From positions 1 to 5,100 of the forward strand of contig JAQBYL010000329.1 in assembly GCA_027622495.1 (NCBI GenBank): 5,100 nt of DNA. Reading direction: 5' to 3'. Numbering within the stretch: position 1 is the stretch's first letter; the number at the start of each line of letters is the position of its first letter. Position numbers and translations under genes: made by a program. Source of the DNA: Pseudomonadota bacterium. GTDB lineage: Bacteria > Pseudomonadota > Gammaproteobacteria > Pseudomonadales > Azotimanducaceae. The notes below the pieces were generated by a model that worked only from the letters and a program-made list of their open reading frames with translations, was not told the origin of the DNA and did not search any database. Shown in pieces: positions 1-5,100 of this stretch.

Positions 1-17
1 AGGAATAGGTAGGTTGG

Positions 18-57
18 ATTGCATCGCGAATCTTTAAGTTCGCAATTGGGTTCCAAT
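18..57. repeat. Cluster of short inverted repeats upstream of the TonB-dependent receptor
   Basis: Three short perfect inverted repeats lie in the leader of the receptor gene. ATTGC (18-22) pairs with GCAAT (42-46). GCGAA (26-30) pairs with TTCGC (39-43) across an 8-base loop. ATTGG (45-49) pairs with CCAAT (53-57) across a 3-base spacer. The first two share bases 42-43 and the first and third share bases 45-46, so they could form alternative hairpins or be operator half-sites. All arms are only 5 bp, which can arise by chance. No canonical Fur box or riboswitch is recognisable, and there is no T-tract to suggest a terminator of an upstream gene. The arms are seen directly; a regulatory role is inference. 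Confidence 0.3.
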
Positions 58-92
58 CTGTCGCATCCGCTCCTGGGAACTTGAACACTAAT

Positions 93-96
93 GGAG
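93..96 (+). promoter_or_regulatory. Ribosome binding site deciding the GTG start of the receptor
   Basis: GGAG is followed by a 5-base spacer and GTG at 102. The alternative in-frame start, TTG at 81, has only a GGGA two bases upstream, which is too close. Starting at 102 also puts the basic residue at position 2 and gives a conventional signal peptide. Confidence 0.6.
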
Positions 97-101
97 CGGT
101 C

Positions 102-2174
102 GTGAAAATTCCCCTGCCACACATCAGCATTGCTGCGGCAATCCTGCTGCTAACTTCAAGCACCGGCGCACAAAGCGAAGAGATCATCGAAGAGATCGTC
201 GTGATGAGCGAGTTCCGTAATCCGTCCATCGATGATGCACCGATGAGTGTGACTGTGATCTCGCTGAACGACGCCCGCCGCACCGTTGTAAACCACCTGG
301 AAGAAGTCCTGTCGTGGGCGCCAAATGTCAACTATGCCAGTGGTGCATCGAGAGGACGTTTTATCCAGATCCGCGGGATTGGAGAGCGCAGTCAGTTTGT
401 TGAACCGCTCAATTCATCCGTCGGCCTGGTTCTGGATGGGGTGGACCTGAGTGGGGTAGGCGGCGCTGCGACCCTCTATGACGTGCGGCAGGTTGAAGTA
501 GTGCGCGGACCCCAGGGAACGCTGTATGGCGCGAATGCTCTTGCCGGTCTGATCAATGTGGTGACCAACGACCCAACCGAGACGTTCACCGGCAGGTTGA
601 ACCTGGATGCAGGAGATTACGGCTCTGCAGGTGTAGGCGGTGTCATCTCCGGGCCCCTTGGAGAAACTGTTGGCTATAGAGTTTCTGTTCGTCACTACCA
701 GGACGATGGCTTTATCAGCAATCGGTATCTGGGCGCAGATGACACTAACAAACACGATGAACTGAGCCTGCGGGCCAAGCTTGAATGGTCGCCGAATGAG
801 ATTGTTCAGACGATGCTGACGCTGGGTCGGGCGGATATAAACAACGGCTACGATGCGTTTTCGCTGGACAAAAACCGCAATACTTTCTCAGATCAACCCG
901 GCGTCGACGAACAGCAGACCGACTATGCGAGCTTTCGTGCAGTGGTGGCCGTCAGTACGGCAATGAATCTGGAAGCATCCATTGGTCACGCGAGCAGCGA
1001 CATCGACTACGGCTACGACGAGGACTGGTCGTATGTGGGGTTTGATCCCTGGGAATACAGTTCCACCGATCGCTACCAGCGTGAGCGAGACACCACCTCA
1101 GGCGAGATCAGGCTGGTGAGTTCGCCGGGTGGTGGATTTGGCGGTGGTCGGGTTGACTGGGTGGCAGGTCTCTATGGTCTGAATCAGGAGGTTGACCTGC
1201 AGCGGACCTACACCTTCTTTCCGGATGATCTCGTCAGCCGCTACAAACACGACCGTATAGCCGTTTATGGTGAGCTGACTGGCCATCTGAATGATCGGAT
1301 GCGCCTGACCTTTGGTCTTCGTGCTGAGCGGCATGAGTCGGAATACGCTGACAGTCTGGGTGTCCGCTTTTCGCCGGACGACAGCATGACAGGCGGACGT
1401 GTGCTCTTTGAGATGGACCTGGCACATGACACGCTGCTGTATGCCGGGGTAACCCGGGGCTACAAGGCTGGTGGGTTTAACACCGATGGCACACTGGATG
1501 CAGACCTCAGGCTGTTCGATCCCGAAACTCTGTGGAACTACGAAGTGGGTCTGAAAGGGACCTACATCGACAACGCCCTGAGCCTGCGTGTGGCTGTGTT
1601 TTACATGCAGCGCGAAGACATCCAGATATCGACATCGGTAACGCGGCAGCGTCCTGATGGCAGTTCGGAATTCATCGCCTACACCGGAAATGCCGCCGAA
1701 GGTGCTAACCAGGGGGTTGAGCTGGAACTGACCTGGAATGCAACTGATGCGCTCACGCTGTTTGCCAATGCAGGTCTGCTCGACACGAAGTTTGATTCCT
1801 ACGTGAACGGCGAAGGGGAAGACCTCAGCGGTCGCGATCAGGCGCACGCACCTGCGTATCAATTTTTTGCCGGTGCGCAATATAACTTTGGTGAACGGTT
1901 ATACGCGCGGGTGGAGGTTGAAGGGAAAGACCGTTTTTACTATTCCGACAGTCATCAGTTTCAGTCACAGGCTTTCGAACTCATCAACCTGGTTATCGGC
2001 TATGAAGCGCCAAATTGGCATGTACGCTTGTGGGGTCGTAACCTCACCGACGAACAATACGGCGTGCGCGGCTTCTACTTTCCCAACGACCCGCGCAAGC
2101 TGTTCCCCTTTGAAGGCTGGACGCAGTTGGGTGACCCGCGGCGTGTTGGCCTGTCTATTGGGCTTTCGCTGTAA
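102..2174 (+). CDS. TonB-dependent outer-membrane receptor
   Basis: This is a complete outer-membrane active-transport receptor of 690 residues, within the usual family size. Starting at GTG 102, residues 1-23 form a signal peptide with a hydrophobic core (about 9-18) and probable cleavage after TGA. A TonB-box-like EEIVV follows at about 30-34. The plug domain (about 45-160) carries IQIRGIGERSQF (88-99), LVLDGVDL and the highly typical VEVVRGPQGTLYGANALAG (131-149). The remainder is the beta-barrel, including GYKAGGFN (453-460) and a C-terminal NLTDEQYG segment. There is no FecA-type N-terminal signalling domain, so it probably does not talk to an anti-sigma factor. The last residue is Leu rather than the usual aromatic. 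No tonB, exbB, exbD or periplasmic binding protein gene is in the window, so the substrate (siderophore, vitamin, glycan or other) is unknown. The family call is very secure. Confidence 0.95.
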   Translation: MKIPLPHISIAAAILLLTSSTGAQSEEIIEEIVVMSEFRNPSIDDAPMSVTVISLNDARRTVVNHLEEVLSWAPNVNYASGASRGRFIQIRGIGERSQFVEPLNSSVGLVLDGVDLSGVGGAATLYDVRQVEVVRGPQGTLYGANALAGLINVVTNDPTETFTGRLNLDAGDYGSAGVGGVISGPLGETVGYRVSVRHYQDDGFISNRYLGADDTNKHDELSLRAKLEWSPNEIVQTMLTLGRADINNGYDAFSLDKNRNTFSDQPGVDEQQTDYASFRAVVAVSTAMNLEASIGHASSDIDYGYDEDWSYVGFDPWEYSSTDRYQRERDTTSGEIRLVSSPGGGFGGGRVDWVAGLYGLNQEVDLQRTYTFFPDDLVSRYKHDRIAVYGELTGHLNDRMRLTFGLRAERHESEYADSLGVRFSPDDSMTGGRVLFEMDLAHDTLLYAGVTRGYKAGGFNTDGTLDADLRLFDPETLWNYEVGLKGTYIDNALSLRVAVFYMQREDIQISTSVTRQRPDGSSEFIAYTGNAAEGANQGVELELTWNATDALTLFANAGLLDTKFDSYVNGEGEDLSGRDQAHAPAYQFFAGAQYNFGERLYARVEVEGKDRFYYSDSHQFQSQAFELINLVIGYEAPNWHVRLWGRNLTDEQYGVRGFYFPNDPRKLFPFEGWTQLGDPRRVGLSIGLSL

Positions 2175-2180
2175 GGCGGA

Positions 2181-2897
2181 TCAGGTCGCATCAACAGCGG
2201 GTTGGTCGGTTGGAGACGGCCCCTCAGCCTGCATCTGCGCAATCAGTTTTGACGCGACCTCCAGTGCCTCCAGACGGCCGATGTCCATATTGATGACGTA
2301 GGTATCGCCCACCACCAGAGCAGGTATAGAGGCGATGCTAAAGCGACGTTGCGCGGTTTCGCTCATGCTCAGTTGCCGCCGTGTTGAGCTTGAGTTCAGG
2401 GCGGTCATGAACTCCTCGCGGGTGATGCCGTTACCGGCCACGAACTCAGCGATGGAGTCCACCGTGTCGAATGAGCGCCGGGCATCGTGGACCGCGCGGA
2501 ATATGCGCTCGTGATTCTGTTCGAGTGCCGTTGACTTTTCGAGCGCGAGATAGGCCTGTGCAAGCACGAGCCAGGCAGGTGAAAAACTCACCGGGCTGCG
2601 TCTGAACTCAGCACCCTCAGGCAGATTGGCGGCCCATTCGCTGATCACCGGATCAAAGTTTTTGCAATGAATACAGCCGTAGGAAAAGAATTCGGTGACG
2701 ACGATGGGGTCCCCTGGCCGCCGCCGCGGTGGATTCTCGATGGTGCGGTAGTGGGTTCCCTCGACAATCTCACTCCCTTCGGTGACGCCCGTGCTGTAAA
2801 GCACCCCCCAGGTCAGCACACCGCCCACCAGAACCACCACGGCGACGATGATCAGGGTGCGGATGGTAGAGATCTGGTCTTTGCGAGTTTTCGCCAT
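2181..2897 (-). CDS. Membrane-tethered DsbA-family thiol:disulfide interchange protein
   Basis: This is a probable periplasmic thiol oxidoreductase of 238 residues with a thioredoxin fold of the DsbA type. A short basic N-terminus (MAKTRK) is followed by one hydrophobic segment at about 14-34, best read as an uncleaved inner-membrane anchor. The active site is in FFSYGCIHCKNF, with C75 and C78 as the redox pair; a helical insertion domain follows, and SIPALVV supplies the cis-proline (P192). E. coli DsbA has CPHC; here the first variable residue is Ile. There are no other cysteines. An ATG at 3131 would extend the frame by 78 residues, but that extension has no signal peptide and would run across the divergent gene at 3021. 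The ATG at 2897 has a good AAGGA site and puts the anchor at the N-terminus. The gene converges on the receptor gene with 6 bp between stop codons and diverges from the glutaredoxin-like gene. Its partner (a DsbB-like oxidase or a reductase) is not in the window. Confidence 0.88.
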   Translation of the reverse strand: MAKTRKDQISTIRTLIIVAVVVLVGGVLTWGVLYSTGVTEGSEIVEGTHYRTIENPPRRRPGDPIVVTEFFSYGCIHCKNFDPVISEWAANLPEGAEFRRSPVSFSPAWLVLAQAYLALEKSTALEQNHERIFRAVHDARRSFDTVDSIAEFVAGNGITREEFMTALNSSSTRRQLSMSETAQRRFSIASIPALVVGDTYVINMDIGRLEALEVASKLIAQMQAEGPSPTDQPAVDAT

Positions 2898-2906
2898 CGA
2901 AAGGGT

Positions 2907-2911
2907 TCCTT
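2907..2911 (-). promoter_or_regulatory. Ribosome binding site deciding the start of the DsbA-like gene
   Basis: On the minus strand this reads AAGGA, nine bases before the ATG at 2897. It supports this internal start over the upstream ATG at 3131, which lies inside the opposing glutaredoxin-like gene. Confidence 0.6.
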
Positions 2912-2981
2912 GTTTATCCAACTGGTTTATTGCAGCGCTCGATTTTACCGATCCAGACCCGTCCAGTCTGCGTTTTGACTG

Positions 2982-2990
2982 TGGCATACT
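2982..2990 (+). promoter_or_regulatory. Possible extended -10 promoter for the glutaredoxin-like gene
   Basis: TGGCATACT matches an extended -10 element (TGn followed by a hexamer matching TATAAT at 4 of 6 positions). Transcription would begin near 2997 and give a leader of about 24 bases that keeps the AGG ribosome binding site at 3009-3011. There is no good -35 at the expected spacing. An alternative pair, TTGACT (2975-2980) with TTTTAT (3000-3005), has a 19-base spacer and would start transcription at or beyond the ribosome binding site, so it is less attractive. Confidence 0.35.
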
Positions 2991-3020
2991 CGCCGGCAAT
3001 TTTATTTCAGGCGACTTTCC

Positions 3021-3278
3021 TTGGCCGAAGAAACTTACCAGCTGTTCAAATATGACAGTTGCCCATTCTGTTACCGGGTGCGTCAATATCTTGTGCAGAA
3101 CGGCATTGAGATCCCGGTTCGGGATATCCACACGGAGCGGGCAGCCCTGGCAGATCTGGTGGCTTGCGGCGGTCGGCGGAGTGTTCCCTGTTTACGCATC
3201 GAGCGCAAGGATGATGTCGAATGGATGTACGAAAGCCTCGATATCATGTTGTATTTAAAAGAAAAGTACGGTCTTTAA
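3021..3278 (+). CDS. Glutaredoxin-like / GST N-terminal-domain thiol protein
   Basis: This is an 85-residue single-domain thioredoxin-fold protein, probably a cytosolic glutathione-linked thiol oxidoreductase. Residues 7-17 (QLFKYDSCPFC) give the first beta strand and the CPFC active site (C14, C17). SVPCL (54-58) carries the cis-proline P56 that binds the substrate thiol, and YESLDIMLYLKEKYG (70-84) is the glutathione-binding and final helix region typical of glutaredoxins and GST N-terminal domains. Two further cysteines, C49 and C57, are present; a Cys after the cis-Pro is, as I recall, common in Pseudomonas homologues. The start is TTG: it is the only usable in-frame start before CPFC, an in-frame TGA lies at 2976-2978, and a weak AGG lies nine bases upstream. 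There is no GST C-terminal domain or signal peptide. The exact substrate is unknown. Confidence 0.85.
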   Translation: MAEETYQLFKYDSCPFCYRVRQYLVQNGIEIPVRDIHTERAALADLVACGGRRSVPCLRIERKDDVEWMYESLDIMLYLKEKYGL

Positions 3279-3305
3279 AAACGCTCTTGCGACCGTCCCC
3301 GCGCC

Positions 3306-3324
3306 TCTTAACCACATTCTTAAC
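3306..3324 (+). repeat. Short direct repeat TCTTAAC in the gap before the LLM gene
   Basis: TCTTAAC occurs at 3306-3312 and again at 3318-3324, with a 12-base period, just ahead of the ribosome binding site of the LLM gene. It could be a regulator half-site pair or chance. No promoter is obvious in the 60-base gap, so read-through from the glutaredoxin-like gene is possible. Confidence 0.2.
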
Positions 3325-3338
3325 TGCAGGAAACTGAT

Positions 3339-4379
3339 ATGAAACTGGGCATTCTTCTGGGCTATTCCGGACGCAAAATGAGCATCCCCATGGAGGCGGT
3401 CAGGCAGGCCGAAAACCTGGGCTACGAATCGATCTGGACGGCCGAAGCCTATGGTTCCGATGCGGTAACGCCAGCGGCCTGGATACTCGCACAGACCACC
3501 CGCATGAAAGTCGGAACCGCCATCATGCAGATGCCGGCGCGCACACCGGCAATGACTGCCATGACCGCAATGAGCCTGGCCGAGCTTTCCGGTGGGCGCT
3601 TCATCTGTGGTCTGGGTGCATCGGGCCCGCAGGTGGTGGAGGGCTGGCACGGTGTGCCCTATGGCGAGCCGGTCACGCGCTTGAAGGAATACATTCAGAT
3701 CATGAAGCAGATCTTCGCGCGAACTGCACCAGCCACCTTCAGCGGCAGCGAGTATCAGTTGCCCTACGCAGGCCCAGGTGCCACCGGCCTGGGTAAGCCG
3801 CTCAAGAGTATTCTGCACTGCGAAGAGAACATACCAATCTACGCCGCGACGATTACGCCCCGGGGCGTGGAAGCCGCCGCCGAAGTGGCTGATGGTTTCT
3901 TCCCTGTGTGGATGGCCCCTGAGCAATCCCATGTGTTTGACGAGCCGATCCGCAAAGGCTTTGCCAGCGCCGGCGGCGACAAGGATCTCAGCCAGTTCGA
4001 CATATCCCCGTTCGTGACCGTGGTCATGGGTGACGATGTGGCCCAGTGCATGATGCCCATCCGCGGTCAGATGGCGCTGTATATCGGGGGAATGGGCGCA
4101 CGCGACAAGAACTTCTACAACGACTATGCCCGGCGTCTGGGCTTTGGTGATGCGGCCACGGTGATCCAGGATCTGTATCTGGAAGGGCGTAAGGATGAAG
4201 CGATGGCCGCGGTACCGGCCGAGCTGATCGATGCCTGCCATCTGGTCGGTCCTGCAGACCGGATCAGGGATCGTCTGCAACGCTGGCAGGCCGCATCGAA
4301 GCAAGGGCATGTGTCGAGCATGCTGCTCGGGTGCCAGCAGCCTGAAGCGCTGCAGTTGATTGCTGAGACCGTGCTTTAA
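3339..4379 (+). CDS. LLM class (luciferase-like) flavin/F420-type oxidoreductase
   Basis: This is a 346-residue complete member of the bacterial luciferase-like superfamily, whose TIM-barrel enzymes use FMN or F420. The N-terminus MKLGILLGYSG and the AENLGYESIWTAEAYGSDA segment (24-43) are typical of the F420-annotated subgroup that includes mycobacterial Rv3520c. The diagnostic stretch is LSGGRFICGLGASGPQVVEGWHG (83-105, cofactor-binding region), followed by IPIYAATITPRGVEAAAEVADG (165-186) and a C-terminal GPADRIRDRLQRW. The ATG has a good AGGAA site (3328-3332) with a 6-base spacer. It follows the glutaredoxin-like gene by 60 bp on the same strand. Homology to this subgroup does not prove F420 use, and FMN is equally possible. 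The substrate is unknown; in mycobacteria the Rv3520c gene lies in the steroid-catabolism region. The family call is strong, the cofactor open. Confidence 0.92.
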   Translation: MKLGILLGYSGRKMSIPMEAVRQAENLGYESIWTAEAYGSDAVTPAAWILAQTTRMKVGTAIMQMPARTPAMTAMTAMSLAELSGGRFICGLGASGPQVVEGWHGVPYGEPVTRLKEYIQIMKQIFARTAPATFSGSEYQLPYAGPGATGLGKPLKSILHCEENIPIYAATITPRGVEAAAEVADGFFPVWMAPEQSHVFDEPIRKGFASAGGDKDLSQFDISPFVTVVMGDDVAQCMMPIRGQMALYIGGMGARDKNFYNDYARRLGFGDAATVIQDLYLEGRKDEAMAAVPAELIDACHLVGPADRIRDRLQRWQAASKQGHVSSMLLGCQQPEALQLIAETVL

Positions 4380-4462
4380 AGATCTGGAACTGAGTTCTGT
4401 TGATTCGAGATAAAACTTATAATTTATTGATTACTATATTTTTTTATATCGAACTAGTGATG
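4380..4462. other. AT-rich convergent intergenic gap
   Basis: This 83-base gap separates two convergent genes. Bases 4411-4449 contain only 3 G or C in 39, far below the flanking coding DNA. A T7 run lies at 4439-4445. A weak hairpin GAAC/GTTC (4387-4390 with 4394-4397) is present, but it is about 40 bases from the T run, so no classical intrinsic terminator can be assembled. It may still serve as a transcription-ending region for one or both genes. No small ORF with a credible ribosome binding site is visible. Confidence 0.45.
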
Positions 4463-5100
4463 CTAAAGCCCTTCAATCATTGACCAGGCCCGCTCGGAGC
4501 GCATCCGGGCGGCACCCTCGTAGCCAAGCGCATCCTCTGAACTTGCGTTGCCATCCAGCCCCCGTTTGTAGACACCCTGAATGATCCCCGCCGACCGGAA
4601 CATGTTGTAGATCAAATAGAACTTCCAGTTCTCGATGGGCCCGCGCCCGGCATGTGTGCAGTAGGCATCGATGAATTCAGCTTCAGTGGGGATGCCGAGC
4701 GCTGCCAGGTCAGCACCAGCCAGGCCCTCATCAACGTAGCTGTCACCATGGTAGTCCTGGCACAGATACCCAAGGTCTGCGAGGCCATCGCCGAGCGTCG
4801 ACAGTTCCCAGTCGAGAACCGCGACAATGCGCGGTTCGGTGGGGTGAATGAGCGTGTTGCCGAGCCGGTAGTCGCCGTGCACGACCACGGTCGGACCCTG
4901 CTCGGGGATGTTTTCCGGCAGCCATTTGATCAGATTGTCCATGGCCGGGATGCTTTCGGTCTGCGATGCCTGGTACTGTTTGGTCCAGCGATTGATCTGC
5001 CGTTCGAAATAGTTTCCCGGGCGACCGAAAGTTTCGAGGCCAACCGCGTTTGGATCCACGCTGTGCACAGCGGCCATCACCCGGGCCAGATCCAGGTAGA
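4463..5100 (-). CDS. APH/ACAD10-like phosphotransferase, 5' end outside the window
   Basis: This is the C-terminal part (about 211 codons) of a kinase-fold protein of the aminoglycoside phosphotransferase (APH) family, usually about 350 residues long. The frame stays open to the window edge, and the codons before the in-frame GTG at 5080 (YLDLAR) continue naturally into the conserved AAVHSVD region, so the protein really starts upstream, beyond base 5100. The catalytic loop is HGDYRLGN; its Asp is encoded at 4871-4873 (complement). VLDWE, 20 residues on, is the metal-binding Asp motif. The following STLGDGLADLGYL is typical of the ACAD10/ACAD11-like subgroup rather than antibiotic kinases. 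Known relatives include LvaA of the levulinate pathway and the kinase domains of ACAD10/11, which act on 4-hydroxyacyl-CoA. A similar role here is inference. Antibiotic resistance is unlikely. The missing N-terminal lobe would hold the ATP-binding loop. Confidence 0.9.
   Translation of the reverse strand, partial: YLDLARVMAAVHSVDPNAVGLETFGRPGNYFERQINRWTKQYQASQTESIPAMDNLIKWLPENIPEQGPTVVVHGDYRLGNTLIHPTEPRIVAVLDWELSTLGDGLADLGYLCQDYHGDSYVDEGLAGADLAALGIPTEAEFIDAYCTHAGRGPIENWKFYLIYNMFRSAGIIQGVYKRGLDGNASSEDALGYEGAARMRSERAWSMIEGL

Larger units (their letters stand above)
2898..3020. promoter_or_regulatory. Divergent intergenic region between the DsbA-like and glutaredoxin-like genes
   Basis: These 123 bases must hold the promoters for both flanking genes. 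A small inverted repeat, CAGAC (2954-2958) and GTCTG (2966-2970) with a 7-base spacer, sits near the middle. For the minus-strand gene, TAAAAT (minus strand, 2942-2947) could be a -10 element, but no convincing -35 lies 16-18 bases away. The position of the repeat between the two outgoing genes would suit a shared regulator, but 5-bp arms are weak evidence. Confidence 0.4.

Noticed and set aside
81..101. Upstream TTG start for the receptor, adding seven residues
   Set aside because: Its only Shine-Dalgarno-like sequence is two bases away, whereas GTG at 102 has GGAG at 5-base spacing and begins a standard signal peptide.
1098..1880. A 260-codon open frame antisense to the receptor
   Set aside because: It is completely inside the beta-barrel coding region, with no recognisable domain; a shadow frame is the simpler explanation.
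2848..3258. A 136-codon plus-strand frame across the divergent region and the glutaredoxin-like gene
   Set aside because: It overlaps two well-supported genes in another frame and has no recognisable motif.
3541..3575. Repeated Ala-Met-Thr unit in the LLM protein as a possible sequence expansion
   Set aside because: As I recall, related LLM proteins have a similar Ala/Thr/Met-rich stretch before LSGGR, so it is ordinary family sequence.
3255..4310. A 351-codon open frame antisense to the LLM gene
   Set aside because: It lies wholly opposite a strongly conserved gene apart from about 80 bases, has no recognisable domain, and its composition (rich in His, Gly, Arg) fits a mirror of GC-rich codons.
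4463..5080. The kinase read as a complete 205-residue protein starting at 5080
   Set aside because: The frame is open to the window edge, the preceding codons fit the conserved family sequence, and the N-terminal kinase lobe would be missing; it is a partial gene.
4463..5100. Aminoglycoside resistance gene
   Set aside because: The HGDYRLGN and VLDWELSTLGD motifs match the ACAD10/LvaA-like branch of the APH fold, not known drug-modifying enzymes.

Overview
The window looks like chromosomal DNA of a Gram-negative bacterium, most likely a gammaproteobacterium. It is moderately GC-rich and densely coded. An outer-membrane TonB-dependent receptor and a DsbA-family periplasmic thiol protein imply an outer membrane and periplasm. 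The small glutaredoxin-like protein resembles a family I recall from Pseudomonas and relatives. The lineage call is inference from protein style, not from a marker gene. I see no rRNA, tRNA, CRISPR array, insertion sequence or phage gene.

Layout: (1) bases 1-101 are a non-coding leader with several short inverted repeats; (2) 102-2174 (+) is a complete TonB-dependent receptor that starts at GTG; (3) 2181-2897 (-) is a membrane-tethered DsbA-like protein with a CIHC active site, converging on the receptor with only 6 bp between the stop codons; (4) 2898-3020 is a divergent promoter region; (5) 3021-3278 (+) is an 85-residue glutaredoxin-like protein with CPFC and a TTG start; (6) 3339-4379 (+) is a luciferase-like (LLM class) flavin/F420-type oxidoreductase; (7) 4380-4462 is a very AT-rich convergent gap; (8) 4463-5100 (-) is the C-terminal part of an APH/ACAD10-like phosphotransferase whose 5' end lies beyond the window.

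How the genes may work together: the DsbA-like and glutaredoxin-like genes diverge from one short intergenic region and both encode thioredoxin-fold thiol proteins, one facing the periplasm and one cytosolic, so shared redox-linked regulation is plausible. The glutaredoxin-like and LLM genes are co-directional, 60 bp apart, and may be co-transcribed. The LLM oxidoreductase and the APH-like kinase belong to families often found in acyl-CoA, steroid or hydroxy-acid catabolism, and the receptor could import a nutrient, but no substrate can be read from the sequence.

I find no convincing new multi-gene system. The most useful points are the corrected starts of three genes, the divergent thiol-redox pair, the cofactor question for the LLM enzyme, and the unassigned substrate of the kinase.
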